Assembly: GCA_003712125.1 (NCBI GenBank)
Contig: RHLF01000002.1
Location: 1,054,001 to 1,118,000, forward strand
Direction: 5' to 3'
DNA from: Allomuricauda sp.
GTDB lineage: Bacteria > Bacteroidota > Bacteroidia > Flavobacteriales > Flavobacteriaceae
Length of the DNA: 64,000 bases
Shown here: piece by piece, positions 34,780 through 46,100 of the stretch
How positions within the stretch are numbered: the stretch's first letter is position 1
Layout of the letters: every line of letters starts with the position of its first letter
Made by a program: the position numbers and the translations under genes
The notes under the pieces: generated by a model
What the model saw: the letters and a program-made list of their open reading frames with translations, nothing else
Told to the model about the DNA's origin: nothing
The model's database searches: none

Positions 34780-36210
34780 ATGTTGTCATATAATTTTAAA
34801 TATGAACTAAAGCTTTTATTGAGAAGCCGATGGATTCAATTGCTAAGCATTATTTTGCTGCTGCTCTTCGGTTTTTCCACATACAATGGATTGCAAAAGG
34901 TTGAGAAACGCAAAAATGACATTTTAGCGGCCAAAACTGAAATTCAAGAAAATGACGTCTTAATGCTGAAGCTACTTGATTCTGTAGAACGCGGAATGCA
35001 AGTAAACGTTCCCAGTTGGACCATTCCTTCAAGTCCCATGGCGGTTGGCAATTACCATCCCAGGGTGGCAGCTATGGAACCGCAACCCATGGCTTTTTTA
35101 GCCACAGGCCAAGCTGACTTGTTTACCCACTATGTTAAGCCTACGGTTGGTGGTGATGATGCGGCACTTAACTTTACTGAAATGACCAGCCCGGTACAAT
35201 TGCTTTTCGGCAGTTTTGATTTAGCATTTGTGATCATCTACCTATTACCCTTGCTGATAATCGCATTTTCGTACAATGTACTTTCTGCTGAAAAAGAATC
35301 AGGTTCGTTGCGCTTATTGGCGGCCCAACCCATTCGAATTCAAAATTGGGTTTTGCAGAAATTGGCCCTTCGGTTTTTTTGGTTATCGTTGTTGGTTATT
35401 TTCTCCTTATTAACTGTCTTCTTTCTATTGGGGTTAAGCCCTTTTGGTAATTCCAACACTTTTATTTCACTATTGGGTCTGATACTGGCTTATATGCTTT
35501 TTTGGTTTGCCCTTGCCTTTTTGGTCAACCTTTGGGTAGGCAGTTCCGCCAAAAATGCGGTATCCCTATTGGGCCTTTGGGTGGTGTTCGTATTATTGGT
35601 TCCGTCTGTTTTAAATCAATTGGGAAACACGATCTATCCCATGCCTTCGCGAAACCTAATGATCAATGAATTGAGGAATATGAAAGCTGAGGTTACGGAA
35701 AAACAGGATGAAATCTTGGATAATTTTTTGCGTGACCATCCCGAGTATGCCTTAAATGACAGTACACAAACCAGAGGATTTTACCACCGATTGATGGCTT
35801 CCAAAAAATTGGTGAAAGAAAATATGGAACCCATTCTTCAATCATTTGAAAAACAACTACAAAATCAACAGAACTGGGTTGAAAAGTTTAAATGGGTATC
35901 TCCGGCCATATTGGCACAGGAATCCTTAAATCAAATGGCAGGTACGTCAAAGGCCGATTATGAAAATTATAGAAAGCAGGTCATTGTGTTTGCCGAGGAA
36001 TGGCGCGAACACCTTTTGCCTTTTCTTTATAACAATCAAGATTTCTCATCAAACGACTATGCAAACCTGCCCAGTTTTAGGTATACCGAGCTAACAAGTG
36101 GTTCCCAAAAAGGGATTCCTATGCTGTTTTTGATTTCGTTTCTTTTGACAGCTGTAGGTTTGATATCCTCAAGGACACGAAACTCGAAGGAGGTCTTAAA
36201 TCAAGGCTAG
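34780..36210 (+). CDS. ABC-2 type permease, DUF3526-like (second of pair)
   Basis: 476 aa, same topology as the preceding protein: N-terminal helix, large loop, helices around LAFVIIYLLPLLIIAFSYNV and ALRFFWLSLLVIFSLLTVFF, the shared motif SAEKESGSLRLLAAQPI, a soluble C-terminal half and a last helix (MLFLISFLLTAVGLISSRT). Probably forms a heterodimer with the 33371 product. It is 2 nt downstream of that gene. The next gene (DUF5916) starts 1 nt after this stop, so all four genes belong to one transcript. Confidence 0.82.
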   Translation: MLSYNFKYELKLLLRSRWIQLLSIILLLLFGFSTYNGLQKVEKRKNDILAAKTEIQENDVLMLKLLDSVERGMQVNVPSWTIPSSPMAVGNYHPRVAAMEPQPMAFLATGQADLFTHYVKPTVGGDDAALNFTEMTSPVQLLFGSFDLAFVIIYLLPLLIIAFSYNVLSAEKESGSLRLLAAQPIRIQNWVLQKLALRFFWLSLLVIFSLLTVFFLLGLSPFGNSNTFISLLGLILAYMLFWFALAFLVNLWVGSSAKNAVSLLGLWVVFVLLVPSVLNQLGNTIYPMPSRNLMINELRNMKAEVTEKQDEILDNFLRDHPEYALNDSTQTRGFYHRLMASKKLVKENMEPILQSFEKQLQNQQNWVEKFKWVSPAILAQESLNQMAGTSKADYENYRKQVIVFAEEWREHLLPFLYNNQDFSSNDYANLPSFRYTELTSGSQKGIPMLFLISFLLTAVGLISSRTRNSKEVLNQG

Positions 36211-36211
36211 C

Positions 36212-38419
36212 ATGGCACGGTTGGTTATACTTTTTCTCTTATGTGGCGTTTCGATTTGGGGGCAGCAAGACCAAACCGATAATTTCCCTCCCGCTGAACA
36301 TCCGATAGAAGTGGCTGTATCAAAGATTGAGGGTCAACTAAAGCTGGATGGAAAATTGGATGAAGCCGATTGGGCGAAAGCCTCTGTAACCGATGATTTT
36401 TTTAGAACTGAACCCCGACAGGGTGGACCCGTAAAATACAAGACCGAAGTACGTTTTTTATACGATGACAAAAACCTTTATGTAGGAGCCTTTTGCAAAG
36501 ACTCAGTGGGAATCAAAGGCATTCGGCTGCAAGATTTGAGAAGAGATTTTAACTGGGGGGAAAATGACCTGTTCGGGATCGCCCTCGACCCACAAAACTT
36601 AAAGCAGTATGCGCAAGGATTTCAAACCACACCCTATGGCAATCAAAGGGATTTTCAAAATTTCAATGGTAATAGTTTTGATACGGGCTGGAATACCCTA
36701 TGGCGGGTAAGAACGCAGCGAACAGCACAGGGCTACACCGTTGAAATGGCCATTCCCTTTAAGAGCCTGCGTTACAATCTACCTGAATCGGGCAATACCA
36801 TCGAATTGGGATTTACTTTGGTGCGCTATGCCCGTAGGGATGTCGAAGTTTCAACCTTTCCTGCAATTCCGCAATCGTTTACGCCCTATCGCATGACCTA
36901 TGCGGCAAAATTGACCGGTATTGAAGCCCCTCCTCCATCAACCAATATTCGGGTAGAACCGTATGCCCTTTACCAGTACGATGAAAATAAAACGGGAAAT
37001 CAATTGACGGACAAGTTAAACGATCCCAAAGTTGGAGTTGATGCCAAATGGGCCATTAATCCAAAAACAGTATTAGACCTTACCCTGAATACCGATTTTG
37101 CCCAGGCCGATGTGGATTTAGCTGTAAACAACTTGGAACGTTTTAACATCTTTTTCCCCGAACGAAGGCAGTTTTTCTTGGAAAATTCAGGAATATGGGC
37201 TGGTGGTTTACAGCGATCTATCCGACCATTCTTTAGCAGAAGGATCGGATTGCAAGGTGAATTCAATGCCATTCCAGCACCTATCGATGTCGGTGCACGT
37301 TTTACCCAACGTACTGAAAAAAGTGCCCTGGCAGGACTTTTTGTGCGCCAAAGGGAAACAGACAATTCTGCCGGTGCCAACTTTGGCGTTTTCAGATACC
37401 TCAAAAATTACGGTCGGGAAAACAATATTGGCTTGATGGTCACCCATCGACTCGATGATAGCTACGCTGACTTAGGAATTGAAGGCAACAACAATACGAC
37501 CATAACCCTTGATGGACAGATTCGACCTTCAAGTCAATGGGACATCCAATACCTGTTATCAACATCGATAGATGAATTGACTGGGGAAACCGGTTTCGCC
37601 GGACGCATCTTTGTAGGGAACGATAGCAATAAATACTACTATGGGTGGGTAACAGAGTATACCGATGCCAACTACAATCCACGTATGGGCTTTGTGCGCC
37701 AAAACAATGTCATACGCCATAACCCTGGCGGCTATTACATTTGGCGTCCCAAAAACATTGATTGGATTAGAAGGTGGGACCCCGGAGTCTTTGCCGATTA
37801 CAATCATGATGCGACCGATCCGACGCAATTTCAACAAGCAAGCCTATATATATTCCCAGTGTTTACCTGGTTTAAGGACAACAGTTTTTTAGAAGTTTCT
37901 ACCTCGCCAACCTGGCAAAACATCAATTTTAATTTTGCGCCATTAGGTATCGAAATTGAAAATGGCCGATATGATTATATCCGATATACCTTGCGATATT
38001 ACACCGACCTATCTAAAAAGATTTCGGGTGCGTTGCGCTATAATTTTGGTGATTTTTACAATGGTAACAGAAATACCATAACGGCTTCAGTGCGATTTGC
38101 ACCTGTCCCCAACACTTCGCTTACCCTTGACTACGAACACAACGATATAAATAATGTCGGGCTTCTTTCAGAAAATTTAGAAACCGATTTATATACAGCC
38201 AATCTTCGGTTGGCTTTGAATCCAAGGGTACAGCTATCGACTTTTTATCAATACAACAGTTTTAACCAACAGGGCCGATGGAACGTGCGTTTCAGTTGGG
38301 AATACATGCCGCTGTCGTTTATTTATCTGGTATTCAATGATACCCAAACCGACATCTTTGACCCTGTTCAACAAAGCACGCAGTTTATAAGCAAGATTAC
38401 ATTGCTTAAGCAGTTTTGA
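36212..38419 (+). CDS. DUF5916 protein with N-terminal CBM9-like domain (outer membrane)
   Basis: 735 aa. Signal peptide MARLVILFLLCGVSIWGQ, then a carbohydrate-binding family 9-like domain (~residues 30-230, EGQLKLDGKLDEADWAKA and FLYDDKNLYVGAFCKDS) followed by a beta-barrel-like C-terminal domain (NIFFPERRQFFLENSGIWAG, YRYTLRYYTDLS-like strands, ending in an aromatic strand and F). Family members are outer membrane proteins of unknown function. It is the last gene of the ABC operon and is convergent with the NlpC/P60 gene (3 nt between stops). Confidence 0.85.
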   Translation: MARLVILFLLCGVSIWGQQDQTDNFPPAEHPIEVAVSKIEGQLKLDGKLDEADWAKASVTDDFFRTEPRQGGPVKYKTEVRFLYDDKNLYVGAFCKDSVGIKGIRLQDLRRDFNWGENDLFGIALDPQNLKQYAQGFQTTPYGNQRDFQNFNGNSFDTGWNTLWRVRTQRTAQGYTVEMAIPFKSLRYNLPESGNTIELGFTLVRYARRDVEVSTFPAIPQSFTPYRMTYAAKLTGIEAPPPSTNIRVEPYALYQYDENKTGNQLTDKLNDPKVGVDAKWAINPKTVLDLTLNTDFAQADVDLAVNNLERFNIFFPERRQFFLENSGIWAGGLQRSIRPFFSRRIGLQGEFNAIPAPIDVGARFTQRTEKSALAGLFVRQRETDNSAGANFGVFRYLKNYGRENNIGLMVTHRLDDSYADLGIEGNNNTTITLDGQIRPSSQWDIQYLLSTSIDELTGETGFAGRIFVGNDSNKYYYGWVTEYTDANYNPRMGFVRQNNVIRHNPGGYYIWRPKNIDWIRRWDPGVFADYNHDATDPTQFQQASLYIFPVFTWFKDNSFLEVSTSPTWQNINFNFAPLGIEIENGRYDYIRYTLRYYTDLSKKISGALRYNFGDFYNGNRNTITASVRFAPVPNTSLTLDYEHNDINNVGLLSENLETDLYTANLRLALNPRVQLSTFYQYNSFNQQGRWNVRFSWEYMPLSFIYLVFNDTQTDIFDPVQQSTQFISKITLLKQF

Positions 38420-38422
38420 TGC

Positions 38423-39889
38423 TTAATATTCAAGAACATTGGTCATGGCATAAATCTCGTCGATCAATGGCGTGGTAATACCCGTTCCTGAACCAATGGT
38501 CACAGGCGTAATTACAGCTTCCCCAATGACATAACGTCCTTTTAAGGTTCCATCTTCATCTTGGTGTATTCCTTCAATGGGATACCTTTCAATATAATCT
38601 GCCAAATGCGCATTGGTGTAAGACGTTTTTAGCCCCCAAATGGCATGCAAGATCAAGGGCTCGCCATTTTCAGAAGTACCTACATAGAGCATATTGTGCC
38701 CACTCTTTCTCAAAAGGGTTAAAAAGGGTATACCATTTTCCTTAATGCGTTGCATTTTTTCTTCGGAACTTCCTGTCAACTCGATTTTTTGGCCTAACTC
38801 AATCTGATCCTTGGAATCACGCGGCAACCATATTTTATAGGTGCCCAACAAATCGCGAATTAGGGAGGAACAGTCTCGATTTTCCAAATTTCCGCCCCAT
38901 CCGTAGGGCCGCTCAACAAATTGGGAAACCAACAATGCAAGACTGGCGCTATCAAGGTTTAAATCGTCAAATGCCAAATGCCTTTTGGGCAGTTCCGCTT
39001 TTAACAGGTTCGCATATTGGTTTTCGTCCGTATTTACGTAAAAGGCCCGAACCCGACCAGGGTCTTCCGATGCCTCATAGGGCAAAACCATACCCATTTT
39101 GGCATTTAGGGCGTATTGGGAATTTGGTGAGGCCAAAGTCAAGCTGTCGGACAAGGGCATGGCATAAGCTTGGGTCGTCCATTGACGGATGAAATCATCA
39201 TCAACTAGGCCAATATCATGCATCTGCACCCATCCTTTATAGTAGGGACTGAGCACATAACACCATTGCTTGTCATTTGACAGATGAACCAATTGCAAGG
39301 GTGTATTCGCCCACAAATTGGTTTCTTGAAAATAATCGAAGGGGAAGCCCTCCCCTGCCTTCGAATACCGATCAAAACCGGGGCGATTGGTAGGGATTCT
39401 TCGCAAATTGGTATGGCGCACAACAATCCCTCGATTTAGAAAATTCGGAAAGCTGGCCAAATCAATATTGGATACTAAGGCTTCGCGCTGCCATTTTTTA
39501 TGCGCTTTTTTGTTTTCCCCGTACCATGTTTCATCATTTAGGTAGTCATTGAGATAAACCACCTCCTTGCCTGGTAGTGCCGCTGCTGCATTGGCCATCG
39601 CATCAGCCGCAATGTTCCATGGTTTGAAAAAATTACTAATAAATTCACTTTTTAGGGAATCAGGAACGTTAATTTCCGCATCAGGATAATCAAGACTTTC
39701 TTGAGAAACCGTTTCAATGCGTATTTCCGTGTTTTCGTTCTCGACCCTTTTACAGCCCGAGACACCCAATACCAAGCAAAGCACAATGCCAGCAAGGGCC
39801 CGAATTCTTCGAATCCCTACGAAATTGGCCGTTTGGGAATTATCCCTTTTTACCCACAGACACCTGTGGTATGTCTTTTGATTTCTCAT
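38423..39889 (-). CDS. NlpC/P60 lipoprotein peptidase with SH3 domains
   Basis: 488 aa from ATG at 39889 (an upstream ATG at 39913 is possible). Lipoprotein signal ending LVLGVSGCKR. An SH3-like region spans residues ~150-260 (LQLVHLSNDKQWCYVLSPYYKGWVQ). The C-terminal NlpC/P60 domain has catalytic Cys in NRDCSSLIRDLLG and His in KSGHNMLYVG. Such enzymes cleave cell-wall peptides (gamma-D-Glu to diamino acid); the layout resembles YkfC-type dipeptidyl peptidases that recycle murein peptides. The gene start overlaps the end of the upstream propeller gene by ~50-74 nt. Confidence 0.88.
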   Translation of the reverse strand: MRNQKTYHRCLWVKRDNSQTANFVGIRRIRALAGIVLCLVLGVSGCKRVENENTEIRIETVSQESLDYPDAEINVPDSLKSEFISNFFKPWNIAADAMANAAAALPGKEVVYLNDYLNDETWYGENKKAHKKWQREALVSNIDLASFPNFLNRGIVVRHTNLRRIPTNRPGFDRYSKAGEGFPFDYFQETNLWANTPLQLVHLSNDKQWCYVLSPYYKGWVQMHDIGLVDDDFIRQWTTQAYAMPLSDSLTLASPNSQYALNAKMGMVLPYEASEDPGRVRAFYVNTDENQYANLLKAELPKRHLAFDDLNLDSASLALLVSQFVERPYGWGGNLENRDCSSLIRDLLGTYKIWLPRDSKDQIELGQKIELTGSSEEKMQRIKENGIPFLTLLRKSGHNMLYVGTSENGEPLILHAIWGLKTSYTNAHLADYIERYPIEGIHQDEDGTLKGRYVIGEAVITPVTIGSGTGITTPLIDEIYAMTNVLEY

Positions 39890-42800
39890 TAACGTTTTGA
39901 ATGTCGGAACCAATAATTCGGTTTAATGAACTTTGTGCTGCATTTACTTCACCCTTCAATTGTTCCAATCGAGCATTTTGCGGTTGGGTAGGTTTGGCTG
40001 TTGCCCCGTTTACCGCACGCATCAACGAACGTATCTCCTCCCGCAGTCTTGGTCTTTGACGATAGGTCATGTCTGGTGGCGGTCTTTTCAAGATGTCATC
40101 TTGAAGTTCAACAATGCTGTTCATTGCTACATCGATGGCTTCAAAAATTGTCGCGTCAACCCCTTCTCCTTTATGCTGCTTTAATTTCCTTTTTAACTCC
40201 CCCAACTGGCTTTGGTAGGCCTTGGTGTTGTTGATCATGGTGTGCGTTTGCGAAAGCAGCGCTCGCAATTCCAACAACAGCTCAGTCTTCGCAGCATAAT
40301 CGGCTTGTGGTAACGTCATACGGGGATCGGCACGCACTACTATTGGGGTTTCGAAGACTTCATTATTCACTTTTAAGCGAGCGGTATATGTGCCGGGGGG
40401 TACCAAAGGATGTATGGAACCCGAAAAGAATCCACCTCCGGTTGCTCCTTCCATTTTTGTAGCACCCTCATGTCCCAGATCCCAAACGATTCGATTTACC
40501 CCTGCAGTAACCGTGGTATCTTTTAAGGTACGAATCACCGTTCCCGAGGCATCGGCAATCTCAACTTCGGCCGTAACCGTTTCCTTCTGGTTCAAATAAA
40601 AATTGATATTGGCACCAAAATCGGGGTTTTTGGCCTTGTAATGACGGTCTCCCAGATTTTCCAAGCGCCAGAACATATGCCATAGCGTTGCTTGACGGAC
40701 TGGGAAAAGATGAGTCGATTTCCCTTTGGTATCATTCATTTCCTGAAGGGGTCTAATATCATCCAAAATCCAGGCTCCCCGTCCGTGGGTACCCACTATT
40801 AAATCGCGGTCTCTCGCTTGAATTCGCAAATCCCTAACCGATACGTTTGGTAAATTATTGTTGATTTTGGTCCAAGATTGCCCCTGGTTCCAACTTGCAA
40901 AAATGCCATGCTCCATACCCGCGTACAAGACATCGGGGTTTATGGGGTCTTGCCGTACCACTTTTACATAATCGTCTTGGGGAAGGCCGTTGGTTATTTT
41001 TGTCCAGGTTTTACCGTAATCTTTGGTCATAAAAATATAAGGTCTGAAATCATCCATCCGGTGCTGATCCACAGTCACGAAGGCAGTGCCCCCATCATGT
41101 TCAGAAGCATGTATTTTGGCCACCCAGGCAAATGCCGGCAATCCCTTGATCCGATCATTCAATTTCGTCCAGGTGGTTCCGCCATCGCGTGTCAATTGTA
41201 CATTTCCATCGTCTGTCCCCACCCATATTACACCTTTTTCTACCGGAGATTCATCAATATACAGGATGGAACAATGAAATTCAGCAGCGGTATTATCTTG
41301 GTAAATCTCACCCCCTGAGGTTCTTTGTTTTGATTTGTCATTGGTCGTCAGGTCAGGACTAATTTCTTGCCATGAATTACCTCTATTCGTTGATTTGAAC
41401 ACCACATTACCACCAAAATATACCGTGTTGGGGTCATGGGGCGAAATGGTTATGGGCGAATCCCAATTGAATCGGTATTTGTGGTTTTCGATGGCATCAC
41501 CGGCTGAACCGATAATTTTTGGATAGGGATGTATGTTACGAACATTACCATGTCTTGAATCGACATGAAAGATCACACCGCCCTGTAAATTGGCATATAC
41601 CTCGTGTTCACTACCAGGTATGGGTACGGCAAAATAACCATCTCCATAGGCCAGGCCTTTCCAATGCCGTTTTAGAATGCCTGCTGAATAAAGGGAATTA
41701 CTTGGGCCAACCCAGGTACCATTGTCTTGCAGCCCACCGTACACATTATAGGGATCCTTGTTGTCAATAAAAATCTGATAGAATTGCGAGAGTTCTACAT
41801 TATTGATGATTTCCCAGCTATCCCCGCCATCATAAGACACTTGATACCCTCCGTCACTACCGTTCAAAATACGGTTCGAATTGGTAGGATCGATCCAAAG
41901 TGCTTGGTGGTCACCGTGAACCGTTCTCGCAATGGGCTCCCAATTTTTGCCACCATCGACCGATCGACTAAGCCTACCTGAGATGGAAAAAAGAATATCC
42001 GGATTGTTGGGGTCGACGCGCACATCACTGTAGTAAAAAGGTCGAAAGTTGATGTTAGGATCATCGTTGACCATCACCCATGAATCCCCACGGTCTTCGG
42101 ACCTGAATGCAGTACCCCCACCTTGAAATTCGGTCATCAAGTAGATGATGTTCGGACTGCTCTTTGCAATATGGATGCCTGGCCTTGCCATTGGGGTTTT
42201 TGGCAGGCCTTTCATTATTTTTTTCCAGGTTTCACCACCATCCATAGTTCGGTAAATGGCTGTTTCTTTCCCGCCATCATCAAATCGCCAAGGTTTTCTT
42301 CTAAACGTCCACATACCGGCAAACATGATACGTGGATTGCTCATATCCATAGCAATATCAGAACACCCTGTATCTTCATTGATGTAAAGTATTTTTTTCC
42401 AGCTTTTGCCCCCATCCGAGGTTTTGAAAACCCCGCGTTCGGGATTGGGCCCCCATTCTTTACCCAAGGCACATACACAGGCAACATCAGGGTCATTGGG
42501 ATCGACCACAATTCGCTTAATTCTTTCGGTTTCCTTTAGACCAAGGTGGGTCCAATTTTTTCCTGCATCTACGGAGCGGTATACACCCCATCCATAACCT
42601 ACACTATTTCTAGGGTCACCTTCTCCCGTTCCTACCCATAACACGTTGGTATCGGAAGGAGCAATGGTCAGCGCACCAATAGAATAGGCCCGTTGCCCCT
42701 CGAAAATGGGTGTGAAATTCACACCACCATTGGTGGTCTTAAAAATACCGCCATCGGCACCAGAAACATAAAAGGTACTGGGGTCTCCGGGTATACCATC

Positions 42801-42950
42801 TATATCGGTTACCCTACCTCCCATATTGGCAGGACCAATGGCCCGCCATTCCATCGATTTCAGGGCTTCGGCATAGTTGTCGTTTTGGGAAAATACAAGG
42901 CTCGAAAAAAGCACGGCCCACAAGAAAGGGCGCAGATTGAAACTTTTCAT
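39840..42950 (-). CDS. large secreted sortilin/BNR-type beta-propeller protein (paralogue 1)
   Basis: 1036 aa. Signal peptide MKSFNLRPFLWAVLFSSLVF ending at SQ. Many Asp-box/BNR motifs of the form S/T-x-D-x-G-x-T/S-W (YRTMDGGETWKK, STNRGNSWQEI, TRDGGTTWTKL) define two tandem beta propellers (~residues 40-740), as in the VPS10/sortilin N-terminal family. The C-terminal ~280 residues contain a beta sandwich and a helical region (QLGELKRKLKQHK). Homologues often carry a glycosyl-hydrolase label, but I see no catalytic-site evidence. No type IX C-terminal sorting domain is apparent. Divergent from paralogue 2. Confidence 0.88.
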   Translation of the reverse strand: MKSFNLRPFLWAVLFSSLVFSQNDNYAEALKSMEWRAIGPANMGGRVTDIDGIPGDPSTFYVSGADGGIFKTTNGGVNFTPIFEGQRAYSIGALTIAPSDTNVLWVGTGEGDPRNSVGYGWGVYRSVDAGKNWTHLGLKETERIKRIVVDPNDPDVACVCALGKEWGPNPERGVFKTSDGGKSWKKILYINEDTGCSDIAMDMSNPRIMFAGMWTFRRKPWRFDDGGKETAIYRTMDGGETWKKIMKGLPKTPMARPGIHIAKSSPNIIYLMTEFQGGGTAFRSEDRGDSWVMVNDDPNINFRPFYYSDVRVDPNNPDILFSISGRLSRSVDGGKNWEPIARTVHGDHQALWIDPTNSNRILNGSDGGYQVSYDGGDSWEIINNVELSQFYQIFIDNKDPYNVYGGLQDNGTWVGPSNSLYSAGILKRHWKGLAYGDGYFAVPIPGSEHEVYANLQGGVIFHVDSRHGNVRNIHPYPKIIGSAGDAIENHKYRFNWDSPITISPHDPNTVYFGGNVVFKSTNRGNSWQEISPDLTTNDKSKQRTSGGEIYQDNTAAEFHCSILYIDESPVEKGVIWVGTDDGNVQLTRDGGTTWTKLNDRIKGLPAFAWVAKIHASEHDGGTAFVTVDQHRMDDFRPYIFMTKDYGKTWTKITNGLPQDDYVKVVRQDPINPDVLYAGMEHGIFASWNQGQSWTKINNNLPNVSVRDLRIQARDRDLIVGTHGRGAWILDDIRPLQEMNDTKGKSTHLFPVRQATLWHMFWRLENLGDRHYKAKNPDFGANINFYLNQKETVTAEVEIADASGTVIRTLKDTTVTAGVNRIVWDLGHEGATKMEGATGGGFFSGSIHPLVPPGTYTARLKVNNEVFETPIVVRADPRMTLPQADYAAKTELLLELRALLSQTHTMINNTKAYQSQLGELKRKLKQHKGEGVDATIFEAIDVAMNSIVELQDDILKRPPPDMTYRQRPRLREEIRSLMRAVNGATAKPTQPQNARLEQLKGEVNAAQSSLNRIIGSDIQNVNEKSKDIPQVSVGKKG

Positions 42951-43149
42951 AGTAGTGTTGATTGGTTATTAGCTATCCTTCAAGAATATTGTCTACAAAA
43001 TAACCAAAATCCCACTATAAAAAAAGAGAAACTTCAAAGGGACAACCACCCAAATTAGCGGGTTCTTGGGAACATTTTATTACCCGCTTTTTCATTCCCT
43101 TTTCATTGCAAAAATGGTTACATTTAAGGACATCAAACAACTACCCATT
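42951..43149. promoter_or_regulatory. divergent intergenic region between two propeller genes
   Basis: About 200 nt between the starts of paralogue 1 (minus) and paralogue 2 (plus, ATG at 43150). The ORF-track extension MGTFYYPLF... to 43066 falls within it. It must hold both promoters; I could not find unambiguous -33/-7 pairs. Confidence 0.4.
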
Positions 43150-46100
43150 ATGAAGTCTTTTTTCTACTCCCTCCTGGGCATTCTTTTGCTTTCGGCGGCA
43201 ACCGATCTGAATGCCCAACGCAAAAAAAATAAAAGTCTAACGACCGAGAATTATTCCGAATCCTTGTACAATTCTATCGAATGGCGCCTCGTTGGTCCTT
43301 TTCGAGGTGGGCGTGCAGGAACCGTTGCCGGTGTTCTGAACAATCCAAATCTCTATTATATGGGAACCGCCGGTGGAGGTGTCTGGAAAACTACCGATGC
43401 CGGGAACACATGGAGCTGTATATCCGATGGTTATTTTGGAGGCTCCATAGGGGCAGTGGCCGTATCAGAAGCTGACCCCAATGTCATCTATGTGGGTGAA
43501 GGTGAACAAACACTTCGTGGTAATGTTTCATCAGGAAATGGCATTTGGAAAAGTCTGGATGCGGGAGAAACATGGCAATTTATTGGATTGGAAGGATCTG
43601 AACATATCGCCAGAATTCGAATTCACCCAACCGATCCCAATCTTGTTTATGTTGCTGCTATCGGGAATTTGTGGAAGCCAAATGAAACCCGAGGGGTATA
43701 CCGCTCCAAAGATGGGGGTCAAAACTGGGAGAAGATCTTGTACGAAAGCGATAAGGCCGGAGCAGGAGACTTGATATTGGACCCCAATAACCCACGTATT
43801 CTTTATGCTGCCACCTGGGAAATGAAACGAAACGGTTACCGTATGGATAGTGGTGGCCCTGACAGTAAACTATATAAAAGTACCGATGGTGGGGATACAT
43901 GGACTGATATTTCAAAATACAGTGGCTTACCTAAAGGCCCATGGGGCATCGTGGGCATCACCGTCTCACCGGTAGATTCAAACCGTGTCTGGGCCATTAT
44001 CGAGGCCGAAGATGGGGGTGTGTTCCGTTCAGACAATGCTGGCAAAACTTGGAAAAAGATTAATGAAAATAGGGCTTTACGGCAACGCGCTTGGTACTAT
44101 AGCAGAATTTATGCGGACACGCAAAACAAAGACAAGGTGTATGTCATGAATGTAAGTTATGGGGTTTCAACGGATGGTGGAAAAACATTCACCCTTAAAA
44201 ATGCCCCTCATGGTGACCACCATGATTTGTGGATCGATCCAAATAACAACAACAGGATGGTTATTGCAGATGATGGAGGTGCGCAGGTTTCCAATGATGG
44301 TGGTGAAAACTGGACCACCTACCACAACCAACCCACGGCCCAGTTCTATCGGGTAACAACAGACAATAGTTTTCCGTATCGGATTTATGGTGCGCAACAG
44401 GATAACAGCACCGTTCGAATTTATCATCGTACGGCAAGTTCAAGCATTAATGAAAGTCATTGGGAGCCCTCAGCAGGAGGTGAAAGCGCCCATTTAGCCC
44501 CAGACCCCAACAACAATGATATTGTATACGGTGGCACTTTCAAGGGGTATATGATGCGGCAGGACCATTCCGTCAATCAAACCCGCTCTATTAATGTATG
44601 GCCCGATAATCCGGCAGGTTCGGGCGTCGAGGTAATGAAATACCGATTCAATTGGAATTTTCCGGTAAAATTCAGTATTCATGACAACAAGAAGTTGTAT
44701 GCAGGCTCCAACTATTTGCATGTAACCACCAACGAAGGACAGACTTGGAAGACCATTTCACCTGACCTCACCCGAGGATTGCCCGAAACCATAAAGTCAT
44801 CTGGAGGGCCAATCACACAAGACAACACGGGAGCGGAATTTTACGCGAATCTTTTCGCCATCAATGAATCACCCCTCGAAGAAGGCGTTATTTGGGTGGG
44901 CAGCGATGATGGTCTGATCCATATTTCAAGAGATAATGGTGCGAATTGGGAAAACATCACACCCCCATCTGGCATGAGCCCAAAATTGAACATGATCAAT
45001 TGTATAGACCCAAGTCCTTTTCAAAAGGGTACAGCCTATGTAGCCGCAACCTCTTACAAATTTGGTGATTATACGCCCTATCTCTATAAAACGAGTGATT
45101 ATGGGAAAACCTGGAAGCTGATTACCAAAGGAATAAAAAACAATCATTACACGCGGGCCATTCGGTCCGATAAAGTACGGGAAGGTTTATTATACGCCGG
45201 AACCGAATGGGGCATGTACATTTCCTTTGATGATGGTGCCAGTTGGACCCCCTTTCAATTGAATTTACCCGTCACCTCTATCCGTGACCTTCATGTGCGT
45301 GACAACGATTTGATTGCGGCTACCCACGGTCGCAGTTTTTGGATGATAGATGACTTGACCCCACTGCACCAGCTATCAGATCAAATGGCCAATGCCGAGT
45401 CTTATCTGTACCAACCCGATAAGGCGTATCGGATGCATCAATCCGGAGGTTGGGGACAACCCAATACCAAGTTGGTGGGTGAAAATCATCCCAATGGGGC
45501 CATCATCAATTATTACGTGAAAAATGTCAAGGACAGCGACAAGGTTTCTTTGGAGATATTGGAGATGGATGGCACCTTGATCCAACGTTTTTCAAATACG
45601 GCAAAACCGAATAAGTTAGATCCCAGTGCAGATAAAACCTTAAAAGTGAAGTCTGGTGGAAATAGAATTGTTTGGAATATGCGGTACCCCGGCTATAAAA
45701 CCTTCAAGGGAATGGTATTCTATTCTTCTCCCAATATTGGGCCCAAAGCTGTACCAGGTGATTATAAAGTACGATTGAATTATAATGGTCAGCTATTGGA
45801 ACAGGTGCTCACGATCATCAAAGATCCTAGATTGCCGAATACACCAAGCGACTACCAACAACAGTTTGACTTTTTAATGGCTGTAAGAGACCAGGTCAGT
45901 CGGGCAAATACCGCCATCATCGATATTAGAACGGTAAAAAAGGACTTGGACTATTTAAAAGGAAAGAAGACCTTGAAAAAAGAAATTAAGGGCATGATTT
46001 CCGAATTTGAATCAAAGCTGGATGTCATTGAAAACAACATCCACATGACAAAAAACCAGAGTTATCAAGACCCCTTGAATTACGGTATTCGTATCAACAA

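Noticed and set aside
40878-41318. 146-aa plus-strand ORF and several other ORFs within 39.8-42.9 kb
   Set aside because: These lie antisense inside the propeller paralogue 1 gene, which has a signal peptide and continuous Asp-box motifs. They show no domain or start signals of their own.
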